From Phycisphaerae bacterium (GTDB lineage: Bacteria > Planctomycetota > Phycisphaerae > JAAYCJ01): DNA of 10,508 nt. A model generated the notes under the pieces. It was given only the letters and a program-made list of their open reading frames with translations. It did not search any database and was not told where the DNA came from. Position 1 is the stretch's first letter, and each line of letters opens with the position of its first letter. Below, one piece after another: positions 1-6,484 of this stretch. The stretch lies in contig JAAZAW010000196.1 in NCBI GenBank assembly GCA_012514125.1, positions 1-10,508 on the forward strand. The letters are read 5' to 3'. The position numbers and the translations under genes are program-made.

Positions 1-46
1 AATGGAAAAGTCGATCGACAAAATGGAAAAGTCGATCGACTTTTGA
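1..46 (+). repeat. 21-bp tandem direct repeat, possibly the coding end of an upstream gene
   Basis: A 19-base block at 1-19 recurs exactly at 22-40, a 21-base period. Each copy ends in the 10-base palindrome GTCGATCGAC, and the second copy extends to an 18-base perfect palindrome (27-44). Because 21 is a multiple of 3, the repeat is in frame. Read from position 2 it gives MEKSIDK MEKSIDF and then TGA at 44-46. It could therefore be the end of a + strand gene with a heptad-like repeat tail, cut by the left edge of the window. It could equally be a non-coding tandem repeat or operator pair. The sequence alone does not decide, because only two copies are visible. Confidence 0.45.
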
Positions 47-159
47 GGATTTTTGATCGATTTTTTGCCTTTGGCGGTCGGTTTTTGGGCGTGTTCGAGC
101 GGTTTACCTTATTGCAGAAAACCTAAATCGCGCAAATCTTAATAAATATTAAAATTAAA

Positions 160-172
160 CATGGCCGCCATG
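160..172. promoter_or_regulatory. short inverted repeat upstream of the promoter, operator-like
   Basis: CATGGC-C-GCCATG is a perfect 6+6 inverted repeat around one central base. It ends about 29 bp upstream of the -35 box at 202. That would suit a dimeric activator, but arms this short can arise by chance. Assignment as a regulatory site is inference. Confidence 0.25.
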
Positions 173-201
173 CGCATTCCCTGATTGCTGGACGATGTTT
201 C

Positions 202-230
202 TTGACAACCGTGAAAGTGAAGTTTATAAT
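202..230 (+). promoter_or_regulatory. perfect-consensus sigma70-type promoter
   Basis: TTGACA at 202-207 and TATAAT at 225-230 are separated by exactly 17 bp. This matches the housekeeping sigma consensus at all 12 positions with ideal spacing. Transcription would begin near 237, about 135 nt ahead of the response regulator at 374. No other + strand gene start lies between, so the regulator is the obvious target. Confidence 0.75.
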
Positions 231-373
231 AATGTTTTAAAAGTGCGTTTGGGGTAACTGTGCGGCGTAAGCTGATTCGAAGATTGAAATCCTCTAAAAA
301 TACATTTTTGGAAAGACTCCTGGGGTGGAATTTCGAACGCAGGGGATGAGACGAAATTACAAATGGAGCGCTA

Positions 374-1030
374 ATGAGCATACGAATTCTTTTGGCGGAT
401 GATCATAAAATTGTGCGGATGGGATTGCGCACTTTATTGAAAAGTCAACAGGGGATGGAGGTTATTGCCGAGGCTCAGGATGGGCGAGGAACCCTTCAAA
501 AAGTGAAAGAATATTTACCCGATATTGTCGTAATGGATATCGGTATGCCTGAACTCAACGGTATCGAAACCACCCGAATTATTACTTCTGAATTTTCTCA
601 CGTTAAAGTCATTGCCTTGTCAATGCATTCCGATCGTCGATTTGTCGCTCGGATGCTCGAAGCCGGCGCTTCCGGATATCTGCTCAAAGATTGTGCTTTT
701 GAGGAATTGGTTCATGCTATCAAAGCTGTTTATAATAATCAACTGTATTTGAGCCCCGACATTACCGGTATTGTGATAGGAGATTATTTGCGACAGCTCT
801 CGTCCAGAACTCCATTGGCACCGTTCAATCCTCTGACGCCGCGAGAGCGGGAAGTTCTTCAGCCTCTGACGGAAGGCAAAACCACCAAACAGATCGCCGC
901 CCTTTTACACGTCAGCGCCAAAACGATCGAAACGCATCGCAGCCAAATTATGGAAAAGCTCAATCTTCACAGTGTGGCAGAGCTGACCAAATATGCCATT
1001 CGTGAGGGTATTACCACGCTTGACATATAA
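374..1030 (+). CDS. NarL/FixJ-family response regulator (receiver plus LuxR-type helix-turn-helix)
   Basis: This is a 218-residue two-component transcription factor of normal family length. The N-terminal receiver domain (about 3-120) shows the acidic pair D9-D10, the expected phosphorylation site D55 in the VVMDIGMPELNG strand and loop, switch residue S83 and conserved K105 in YLLKD. A linker of about 30 residues leads to a LuxR/GerE DNA-binding domain (about 152-215), with the typical LTPREREVL start at 154-162 and recognition-helix motif VSAKTIETHRSQIMEKL at 180-196. The ATG has GGAG at 365-368, five bases upstream. No sensor kinase is visible in the window, so it is either an orphan regulator or partnered from elsewhere; its targets are unknown. 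A perfect-consensus promoter upstream suggests substantial basal expression. The family call is firm; the physiological role is not. Confidence 0.95.
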   Translation: MSIRILLADDHKIVRMGLRTLLKSQQGMEVIAEAQDGRGTLQKVKEYLPDIVVMDIGMPELNGIETTRIITSEFSHVKVIALSMHSDRRFVARMLEAGASGYLLKDCAFEELVHAIKAVYNNQLYLSPDITGIVIGDYLRQLSSRTPLAPFNPLTPREREVLQPLTEGKTTKQIAALLHVSAKTIETHRSQIMEKLNLHSVAELTKYAIREGITTLDI

Positions 1031-1040
1031 ACAAAGAATT

Positions 1041-1158
1041 CCCCCAATCGATCAGGTTTTTGGAAGGGCGGTTACAGGAATTTCGAAGTTTAAAATCAGG
1101 AAATTCCCTATTATGTTTTGGAAAAAGAATGTTGTAATATGCAGCTAATCGATGGGGG
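1041..1158. repeat. nested inverted repeats in an intergenic region
   Basis: The outer arms are CCCCCAATCGAT at 1041-1052 and ATCGATGGGGG at 1148-1158, complementary apart from one bulged A. Inside them lies a perfect 8-bp inverted repeat, GGAATTTC (1077-1084) and GAAATTCC (1100-1107), with a 15-base loop. No T-tract follows the inner hairpin, so it is not a standard intrinsic terminator for the response regulator. The nesting could reflect a structured RNA or a small MITE-like insertion, or it could be chance. I did not identify target-site duplications. Confidence 0.35.
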
Positions 1159-1213
1159 ATCAAAAAACAAAGTCGGTGGGGACCATTTTTGAATGTGGCG
1201 GAAACCGATTATT

Positions 1214-1258
1214 GGGTCAATAGGGGTTCATGTTTGACAGGGGGTAGTTTCCAGGGGG
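1214..1258 (+). other. G-tract cluster just upstream of a GTG start
   Basis: Four G-runs lie within 45 bases on the + strand: GGG at 1214-1216, GGGG at 1223-1226, GGGGG at 1240-1244 and GGGGG at 1254-1258. The loops are 6, 13 and 9 bases. The last run also serves as the only visible Shine-Dalgarno-like sequence for the GTG at 1269. A G-quadruplex in the transcript could in principle mask that site. Two of the loops exceed the usual 7-base limit, so this is tentative. Confidence 0.3.
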
Positions 1259-1268
1259 TGTTTTTCAA

Positions 1269-1715
1269 GTGGTTGACACGAGAATGAATCGGAAAATCGA
1301 AAAGCTCACGGAGGTGCTTAGTTTTGCCGATTCAGCCGGTCCTCAGGTAATGACCTATTTTTGCCGGTGGTTTGATGAGTTGGCAAGACAGGAAAGTGAT
1401 CAGCCCGAATCTGACCTGACGTTGCTTATTACGGCGGCTTCGCGAGTTTTGAAGACATTATTCGTTGAAAAGGTTCATGGTTGTTCAGCATTGGGTTCCA
1501 GGCACCGGGTTTCCGGGAAGCGATGTGTTTTGCAGGGGAATAAAATTTTCATAAGAAAAAAATCGGAAGCGATTAGAAAGATGTTAATGAACGAAATAAT
1601 AAAGGTGGCCCAACAGGCCGATGCCGGATGGATCCTGCAAGCCGATTTCAAAATCGGGCATAACAGTAAATTCAATCCGCATGAAAGTAATTCGACATCA
1701 CAGACCTGTACTTGA
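1269..1715 (+). CDS. hypothetical protein, 148 residues, unrecognised
   Basis: I do not recognise this protein. The frame opens at GTG (1269) with AGGGGGTG about eight bases upstream; the ATG at 1284 has no comparable site, so GTG is preferred. Visible traits are a helical, charged N-terminal half (EKLTEVL, FDELARQESDQPESD), a basic middle (residues about 72-105) and an amphipathic segment near 100-115. No signal peptide or membrane helix is apparent. It has four cysteines with no metal-site spacing. It ends four bases past the point where the downstream frame opens, but about 110 bp before that gene's likely TTG start. The composition looks protein-like, with no long runs of rare residues, but no family supports it. 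It might be a diverged regulator or a chance open frame. Confidence 0.45.
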   Translation: MVDTRMNRKIEKLTEVLSFADSAGPQVMTYFCRWFDELARQESDQPESDLTLLITAASRVLKTLFVEKVHGCSALGSRHRVSGKRCVLQGNKIFIRKKSEAIRKMLMNEIIKVAQQADAGWILQADFKIGHNSKFNPHESNSTSQTCT

Positions 1716-1810
1716 AATGGATCGCGTCCGGGGGAGGAGTGGAAGGCATAAGCCTGTGGGGGCTTCCATATCCGTTACAGAGTGCAGCAACATGGGGCAA
1801 TTTACTTGAA

Positions 1811-1817
1811 GAAGGAG
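1811..1817 (+). promoter_or_regulatory. Shine-Dalgarno site deciding a TTG start
   Basis: GAAGGAG lies 8 bases before the TTG at 1826. The same frame stays open back to an ATG at 1712, but that extension has no good ribosome-binding site and does not resemble the family N-terminus. The next in-frame ATG (1838) is 20 bases from this site, too far for normal initiation. TTG at 1826 is therefore the best start. Confidence 0.8.
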
Positions 1818-1825
1818 TGACTTTC

Positions 1826-3142
1826 TTGAAAGTATTAATGTTAGGGTGGGAATTTCCTCCATTTATCAGTGGGGGACTTGGCACAGCGTGTTACGGCCTG
1901 ACAAAAGGGATGAGCGAATTGGGCACCGAAATCGTTTTGGTGCTGCCAAGATCAATTAATCCGGTATCGTCGGCACATGTCAAACTTTTAGGACCACAAG
2001 GACATCTGGAAAGTGAATTTTCGATGTCCGGTCATGTAAAGATTCGTTCGGTGGATGTGGCTTTATATCCATATACCGGTACAGGTGTTCAGGCGGTTCC
2101 TGTCGGAAAGATTGGAACCGGTTTACAAGCCTCTGCCGGGGCGAGTTCGATCGCCGAAGCTCTGCCTCTTATCACGGGAGGCATAGGAGCCGGCGGCGGG
2201 GGCGGTTCCAAAGAACTTTACACGCGAGACATGTATACCGAAGTTTATCGATATATGAATTTCGTCAGACAGATCGCGAAAGAGGAACAATTCGATGTGA
2301 TTCACGCGCATGACTGGATGACCTATCCCGCGGGTGTGACGGCAGCGTCGGTTTCCGGCAAGCCTCTGGTGGTGCACGTCCACAGCACGGAATTCGATCG
2401 CAGCGGGGAAAACGTCAATCAATGGATTTACGATATCGAGCGATGGGGTATGAACCAGGCCCATCGGGTCATCACCGTCAGTGGGTTCACCCGTCAGATT
2501 TGTCTTCAACGCTATTCGGTTGCGTACGATAAGGTCGAAGTGGTTTATAACGCGATGGCGGATGAGTACGAACAGGTGAATCATTTTTTTCCCGCGAAAG
2601 ATGAAAAGGTCGTTTTGTTCCTTGGGCGAATCACCATGCAGAAAGGGCCTGAGTATTTTATCGCCGCAGCCCGGAAGGTTCTGACAAAAATGGACAACGT
2701 GAAATTCATCGTCGCAGGCAGCGGAGACATGATGCACCGGATGATTGAAATGGCGGCGCATCTTGGTCTTGGGCATAAGATTCTTTTCGCGGGTTTTCTC
2801 AAAGGCCGGGATGTCGGCAAAGCTTTTCGAATGGCGGACCTTTATGTCATGCCGAGCGTTTCCGAACCTTTTGGAATCGCACCGCTCGAAGCGCTGGCCC
2901 ATGAAGTGCCCGCTATTATCAGCAAGCAGTCCGGTGTGGCGGAGGTACTCAGTCATGTTCTCAAGGTGGATTTCTGGGATATCGATGAATTAGCCAACAA
3001 GATCGTTGCGGTATTAAAATATCCCGCGCTGTATCAGACCTTGCGTGACAATGGTACTTCCGAAGCCAGGAAACTTCGGTGGATCGATTCCGCCCGCAAG
3101 TGCGTGGATATTTATAAGGATTTGCTGAGACAGGCGTCCTGA
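1826..3142 (+). CDS. GT-B glycosyltransferase, glycogen/starch-synthase-like (GT4/GT5 type)
   Basis: This 438-residue protein (TTG start) has the GT-B two-domain layout. The N-terminal Rossmann domain opens with KVLMLGWEFPPFISGGLG (2-19). The SGGLG motif stands where glycogen synthases carry the KxGGL nucleotide-sugar loop. HAHDW is at 160-164 and HVHSTEFDR at 184-192. The C-terminal nucleotide-binding domain begins near 258, with GRITMQKG at 267-274 (R268 and K273 match the usual Arg/Lys pair) and the E-x7-E motif E347...E355 in SEPFGIAPLE. It probably moves glucose from ADP- or UDP-glucose onto a growing alpha-glucan in the cytoplasm; donor and acceptor cannot be read from sequence. A glycine-rich segment (about 97-128, with GGIGAGGGGG at 118-127) is unusual in the N-terminal domain. 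The next gene encodes a glycogen-binding module, which supports a storage-polysaccharide role. A GT4 enzyme of other specificity is possible. Confidence 0.88.
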   Translation: MKVLMLGWEFPPFISGGLGTACYGLTKGMSELGTEIVLVLPRSINPVSSAHVKLLGPQGHLESEFSMSGHVKIRSVDVALYPYTGTGVQAVPVGKIGTGLQASAGASSIAEALPLITGGIGAGGGGGSKELYTRDMYTEVYRYMNFVRQIAKEEQFDVIHAHDWMTYPAGVTAASVSGKPLVVHVHSTEFDRSGENVNQWIYDIERWGMNQAHRVITVSGFTRQICLQRYSVAYDKVEVVYNAMADEYEQVNHFFPAKDEKVVLFLGRITMQKGPEYFIAAARKVLTKMDNVKFIVAGSGDMMHRMIEMAAHLGLGHKILFAGFLKGRDVGKAFRMADLYVMPSVSEPFGIAPLEALAHEVPAIISKQSGVAEVLSHVLKVDFWDIDELANKIVAVLKYPALYQTLRDNGTSEARKLRWIDSARKCVDIYKDLLRQAS

Positions 3143-3256
3143 GGTCTATTGGTTGGATAATCTGTATTTGATGTACGGTTGCTAGGGTATTTAAAAATGT
3201 CAAAACGAGTAATAGGATTTGTCGAATAACGATGATTTATGTGAAGGAGTGTGCGA

Positions 3257-3541
3257 ATGATTGTCAAAGGTTCCAAACGCGGCGAGGTCACTTTTGTTTT
3301 TGACCGGATACCCCAGGCGAAAAGTGTCTACTTGGCAGGAACTTTTAATGAATGGAATCCCGCCGGAAAACGAATGACTCGGTCCAAAGACGGCACATTT
3401 CGGGCGAAGATGAAGTTAACGCCCGGCAAATATGAATATAAGTTCGTCGTCGATGGTCACTGGGTTGAGGATCCGGAAGCGGATAAATCGGTCAACGAAT
3501 TCGGCACGACCAATAGTATCGTTGAAGTTGCCGGAAAATAA
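3257..3541 (+). CDS. stand-alone CBM48/AMPK-type glycogen-binding protein
   Basis: This 94-residue protein is essentially a single early-set (E-set) glycogen-binding domain. The sequence shows GTFNEWNP (28-35), the beta-strand YEYKFVVDGHWVEDP (59-73) and NEFGTTNS (80-87). W33, K62, W69 and N86 fall where the AMPK beta-subunit carbohydrate-binding residues sit (two Trp, one Lys, one Asn), so binding of alpha-glucan is likely. No catalytic domain, signal peptide or membrane helix is present. ATG at 3257 is chosen because AAGGAG (3244-3249) is seven bases upstream; the in-frame GTG at 3251 would be only one base away. It follows the glycosyltransferase by 114 bp with no terminator seen between them, so cotranscription and a targeting or scaffolding role for that enzyme are reasonable inferences. 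Confidence 0.9.
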   Translation: MIVKGSKRGEVTFVFDRIPQAKSVYLAGTFNEWNPAGKRMTRSKDGTFRAKMKLTPGKYEYKFVVDGHWVEDPEADKSVNEFGTTNSIVEVAGK

Positions 3542-3583
3542 TGCTTCTATGATGCTCGGACGATTCAAAAAATAACTTCATCG

Positions 3584-3727
3584 ATGGAGGGGACATTCGA
3601 TGAGGAGGTGAATCGAATGATGCGTGTATCGATTACGGTTGAGGGGCCGTCAGGAGATACTCGCATAAGATTCATCCGAAGACATTCCGATTGTTATGGT
3701 CGGGATGTCTTTTTTTGCCGCGCGTAG
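3584..3727 (+). CDS. possible small protein (36-47 residues) overlapping a terminator
   Basis: An open frame runs from ATG 3584 to TAG at 3725-3727 (47 residues). A second in-frame start at 3617 gives 36 residues and sits eight bases after GGAGG (3604-3608, inside GAGGAGGTGA), an almost ideal ribosome-binding site. The peptide begins MMRVSITVEGPSGDTRIRF and ends in a basic, Cys-containing tail. The tail is encoded by the hairpin and T-tract of the terminator at 3679-3716, so full translation would need read-through. I do not recognise it. It may be a genuine small protein, the remnant of a gene truncated by deletion, or a chance frame. Confidence 0.25.
   Translation: MEGTFDEEVNRMMRVSITVEGPSGDTRIRFIRRHSDCYGRDVFFCRA
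3679..3716 (+). terminator. rho-independent terminator closing the glycosyltransferase and glycogen-binding unit
   Basis: A 12-bp stem (3679-3690 with 3700-3711, one G-U pair in RNA) encloses a nine-base loop and runs straight into a T-tract ending at 3716. The U-tract is on + strand transcripts only. Reading the minus strand, no T-run follows the hairpin, so it does not obviously serve the convergent cstA gene. Confidence 0.85.
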
Positions 3728-3782
3728 ACGAATACGCTTTTTTTAAGCTCTGAAGCGAAATCGAGATGACATCAAACGCACA

Positions 3783-5768
3783 TTATTCTTCCGGTGAACG
3801 CGGAGTCATTTCGGCGATAGAGGCCGATGGGCTGATCGGCTGCATCCTACCGGCGAAGACGGCTCGAAGTCCCGATATCAGGAGATATACGGTAATCACC
3901 AGCAGGAAAATGTCCGCAGTAAGCAGCGTCGTTTTGTGTGCCTGTTGATAAGTCTTGAGCATCATGATCAAACTCGTCAGCGTTGTCGCCAGCATGATGA
4001 TCGCCGGAATCAAAGCGAACCAGATTTTTCGACCCTGTCTCAGTAACCAGAGCGATGCGATGAGCAACACAAACGCCGCCAGTAATTGATTCGAAGCGGC
4101 AAAGATTCCCCATAACGCCTTGGCGCTACCCGTCATGGCAAAAAACAGCATCAACGCCACAGCGAGGCCGCTGTTGAACCAGTAATGACGAAGCAATCCA
4201 AGCAGCAGTTTCCACACACCGTGAGTCGGAATCGTTTTGCATGCAACGGCGTTCATGCCGATAAAGTCGGGCTTGATCGGCAATCCGGCGGAACCTGCCG
4301 GTGTTTTTTCGCCGCTACCCCATGCTTCATTCGTCGGAACATCCGATGGGTTCGCAAACACATCGTATCGACCAAACAGCGCTCGCCAGATTTCTTCCAG
4401 TAGATATCGCATCAAACGAACCGCCGTATCGAGAGTCGTGACCAGAAAGCCTTCGAGCAAAATCATGCCCGCCAGCGCCCCGACGGCGATCGGCGCTCCA
4501 AATGCCAGCTTCGCCGAATTGCCCACTGCCATCGCGAACCCCAGCACCGGATTGGATTCTTTAGTGATCGAAAGCAGACTCGGATGGACGTCCATAATAT
4601 AGTTCATCTTGCCCGCTCCGACAATCATCGCGCCGATAATACATACTGCCAGAAAACTTTCAAGCAACATGCCGTAGTAGCCTATCCTGCGAGCCGAACT
4701 TTCGGAAGTAAGTTGCTTACAGGTCGTGCCCCCTGCGCACAAGCTGTGAAATCCGCTTACCGCGCCGCAGGCAATAACGATGAACAGCATCGGCCAGATC
4801 GGCCCCTTCATCGCTTCGGAGCCTTGTTCGATATTGATCGCCGGAATCGTATCCGCGACACCCTCGCCACGAATCCCGGCTACAAAAAGCGTGACGACCA
4901 GTGCGACGACACCGACATAAAGAATATGCACGTTAATAAAATCTCTGCTTTGAAGAAAAATCCACACCGGCACACCGGCAGCCACCAGCACATAAACCGA
5001 CAGCAGCAATACCCATAACTCTGTAGCGCTGAACGTCAATCCCAAAAGCTGGGTCTGGGCGGGTAATGCTACCGGACGTAAAATTCCAATTGTAATGCTC
5101 ACAACGCAAATTCCGATCGCCGCCAGCGAACATTTCCAGACGGCTACTTTTTTCTTCAGGTACATCCAGCCGATAAGCGGTGAAACAACGGTGATGACAA
5201 TCACACTCATCGATGCGATGCCGCCGATGACAACCTGACCGTCGACGACGCGAAAGAGCGTTTGCGTTTGAGGTAGTTCAATTCGATCAAAAGGCAGCAA
5301 ACTGGTAAGCGCGCTGGCCGAAAGATTCAAAAAGGTCGCACACACCAGCGACAGCATGACAATCAGAAATATCATCAGGGCCAGAAAAACATTTTTCCCC
5401 AAAAGACGTTTTGCGATAGTCGCCACCGACTCGCCCCCTTCGCGCGTCGCCATGTAGGTGGCCAGATAATCGTGAACCGCTCCGATGGTAATTCCACCCA
5501 CCAGAATCCAGATCAGCGCCGGAAGCCAGCCGAAAATCACCGCAAGCACCGGTCCGACAATCGGTCCGGCTCCGGCAATCGAGGCGAAATGATGCGCAAA
5601 GACCACCGCGGTTGGAGTCGCAATATAGTCTCGCCCATCCGCTTTAGTGATCGCGGGAGTCGCTCGACTTGAGTTTTCACCTACATTTTTCGCCAGGTAA
5701 TGCGCATACACTCGCCCGGCTATACCTAGAATGAGCATCGAACCGATTAATACCACTAAAACGATCAT
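3783..5768 (-). CDS. cstA: CstA-family carbon-starvation transporter (peptide/pyruvate type)
   Basis: This 661-residue polytopic inner-membrane protein is slightly shorter than E. coli CstA (about 700). Hydrophobic helices run nearly throughout. The family signature HHFASIAGAGPIVGP is at residues 59-73. GFHSLCAGGTTCKQ appears in the central region and GIFAASNQLLAAFVLL in the C-terminal third. Characterised relatives carry out uptake of peptides or pyruvate during nutrient limitation; the substrate here is not determinable from sequence. ATG at 5768 is chosen because GGAG (5775-5778) lies six bases upstream. The frame can be extended four codons to a TTG at 5780, but that TTG overlaps the ribosome-binding site. 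No BtsSR-like sensor system adjoins it, and the gene appears monocistronic. It is convergent with the glycogen unit and divergent from the DUF883 gene. Confidence 0.95.
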   Translation of the reverse strand: MIVLVVLIGSMLILGIAGRVYAHYLAKNVGENSSRATPAITKADGRDYIATPTAVVFAHHFASIAGAGPIVGPVLAVIFGWLPALIWILVGGITIGAVHDYLATYMATREGGESVATIAKRLLGKNVFLALMIFLIVMLSLVCATFLNLSASALTSLLPFDRIELPQTQTLFRVVDGQVVIGGIASMSVIVITVVSPLIGWMYLKKKVAVWKCSLAAIGICVVSITIGILRPVALPAQTQLLGLTFSATELWVLLLSVYVLVAAGVPVWIFLQSRDFINVHILYVGVVALVVTLFVAGIRGEGVADTIPAINIEQGSEAMKGPIWPMLFIVIACGAVSGFHSLCAGGTTCKQLTSESSARRIGYYGMLLESFLAVCIIGAMIVGAGKMNYIMDVHPSLLSITKESNPVLGFAMAVGNSAKLAFGAPIAVGALAGMILLEGFLVTTLDTAVRLMRYLLEEIWRALFGRYDVFANPSDVPTNEAWGSGEKTPAGSAGLPIKPDFIGMNAVACKTIPTHGVWKLLLGLLRHYWFNSGLAVALMLFFAMTGSAKALWGIFAASNQLLAAFVLLIASLWLLRQGRKIWFALIPAIIMLATTLTSLIMMLKTYQQAHKTTLLTADIFLLVITVYLLISGLRAVFAGRMQPISPSASIAEMTPRSPEE

Positions 5769-6127
5769 GATTTTCTCCAATTCAAAAAATCAACATCGAT
5801 TTTATAACAATTCCCGATGCGCGGCAAACAGTTGTTGAATAAGTTTTTTTATCCGAAACATCGGACTGATTTTACAGTGCATTAATTTATTCTCTTGGAA
5901 ATGTAATTTATGATTATTGTCAGGAATGTAATCGTGCTATGCCGATTGACTAATTCTGTCCTGTTCATTGACTTGCTGTTTTTAGCCGGCGGAGAACTTT
6001 TTGGGTGATAAACGTAAAATTCAGTTCGTTGCATTTTCTAAAAAATGGTCTACAATTTAAGGTAAAGAGTGGGGTTGTCAGACATTCGGGAAATGAAATA
6101 TTCACAATCACCTTTAAGGGGGGAACC
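5769..6127. other. divergent intergenic region between cstA and the DUF883 gene
   Basis: About 360 bp with no convincing gene. On the cstA side there is a small hairpin (TCCGA at 5852-5856 and TCGGA at 5861-5865, four-base loop) and a weak minus-strand -10-like TATAAA (plus 5801-5806) without a good -35. On the other side is a candidate + strand promoter (6029-6056). The DUF883 reading frame remains open back to a GTG at 6005, but the 41 extra residues do not look like the family and precede a better start at 6128. Confidence 0.5.
6029..6056 (+). promoter_or_regulatory. candidate promoter for the DUF883/YqjE-like pair
   Basis: TTGCAT (6029-6034) and TACAAT (6051-6056) are separated by 16 bp. 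The -10 box matches consensus at five of six positions, while the -35 box is weak (three of six). The start would fall near 6063, leaving a leader of about 65 nt before ATG 6128. The homologous E. coli genes are known stationary-phase genes, so an alternative sigma factor is also possible. Confidence 0.35.
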
Positions 6128-6481
6128 ATGAACGGAGACACTGAAAAACTGAGCAGTGAAAAAATTGAAGAGGCATTGCAGTTACTTTCTGAAGCGGCCC
6201 AGGAAAAAAAGAATGAGCTTAGAACGCTTCTGTCCGACAGATACGCCGATCTTAAAACTGCCTTTACGGACAAACGCGCAACGATTTCTGAAGCGCTTTC
6301 GGAGACTTCGCAACGCGCGGCGCATCGAATGCGAAACGCCAAGGAAGCGGGACAGGAAAAGATCGTGGATTTTGCAGAGGAAATGGACATCCGGGTTCAT
6401 GAAAAACCATGGACTTATGTCGGCGGCGTGGCGTTGGCGGGGCTGATTCTGGGATATCTTTTTGGAAGACGGCAGAGTTAA
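6128..6481 (+). CDS. DUF883 (ElaB/YqjD-like) tail-anchored membrane protein
   Basis: This 117-residue protein has a long, charged, helical N-terminal region (about 1-88; rich in E, K, A and Q, coiled-coil-like) followed by one C-terminal hydrophobic helix. The tail VHEKPWTYVGGVALAGLILGYLFGRR (90-115) matches the DUF883 hallmark: a xxNPW-like motif, a glycine-zipper helix and a final GRR. In E. coli, ElaB and YqjD sit in the inner membrane and associate with ribosomes in stationary phase; the same role here is inference. ATG 6128 is chosen because it follows AAGGGGGGAACC (6116-6127), while an upstream GTG at 6005 adds 41 residues unlike the family. The following gene starts three bases after its stop, giving a tight operon that matches the yqjD-yqjE order. 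Confidence 0.85.
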   Translation: MNGDTEKLSSEKIEEALQLLSEAAQEKKNELRTLLSDRYADLKTAFTDKRATISEALSETSQRAAHRMRNAKEAGQEKIVDFAEEMDIRVHEKPWTYVGGVALAGLILGYLFGRRQS

Positions 6482-6484
6482 GTC

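Larger units (their letters stand above)
47..373 (+). other. intergenic region and long leader upstream of the response regulator
   Basis: No convincing gene lies here; an 80-residue minus-strand frame at 139-381 overlaps the promoter and shows no family features. The stretch holds T-rich sequence (about 47-110), an AT-rich segment (about 137-159), a short inverted repeat (160-172) and a strong promoter (202-230). If that promoter is used, the transcript starts near 237 and leaves about 135 nt of untranslated leader before the ATG at 374. I saw no known riboswitch pattern and no terminator-like hairpin in the leader. Confidence 0.6.

Noticed and set aside
1077..1107. Intrinsic terminator for the response regulator
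   Set aside because: The 8-bp stem has a 15-base loop and no T-tract after it.
1234..1262. TTGACA at 1234-1239 as a promoter for the unknown 148-residue gene
   Set aside because: No -10-like hexamer lies 16-18 bp downstream; the sequence there is G-rich.
1749..1772. Hairpin-like complementary bases before the glycosyltransferase start
   Set aside because: The stems are only 5-6 bp and compete for the same bases, with no T-run; not distinguishable from chance.
1712..1825. 38-residue N-terminal extension of the glycosyltransferase from ATG 1712
   Set aside because: The extension lacks a good ribosome-binding site and does not resemble the family N-terminus; GAAGGAG at 1811-1817 points to TTG 1826.
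2123..2956. 277-residue minus-strand reading frame
   Set aside because: It lies fully inside the glycosyltransferase gene on the opposite strand, has a His/Arg-rich artefactual composition and no recognisable motifs.
6005..6127. 41-residue N-terminal extension of the DUF883 protein from GTG 6005
   Set aside because: GGAG at 5991-5994 is ten bases upstream, so initiation is conceivable, but the extension covers the likely promoter and is unlike DUF883 proteins; ATG 6128 has a better site.
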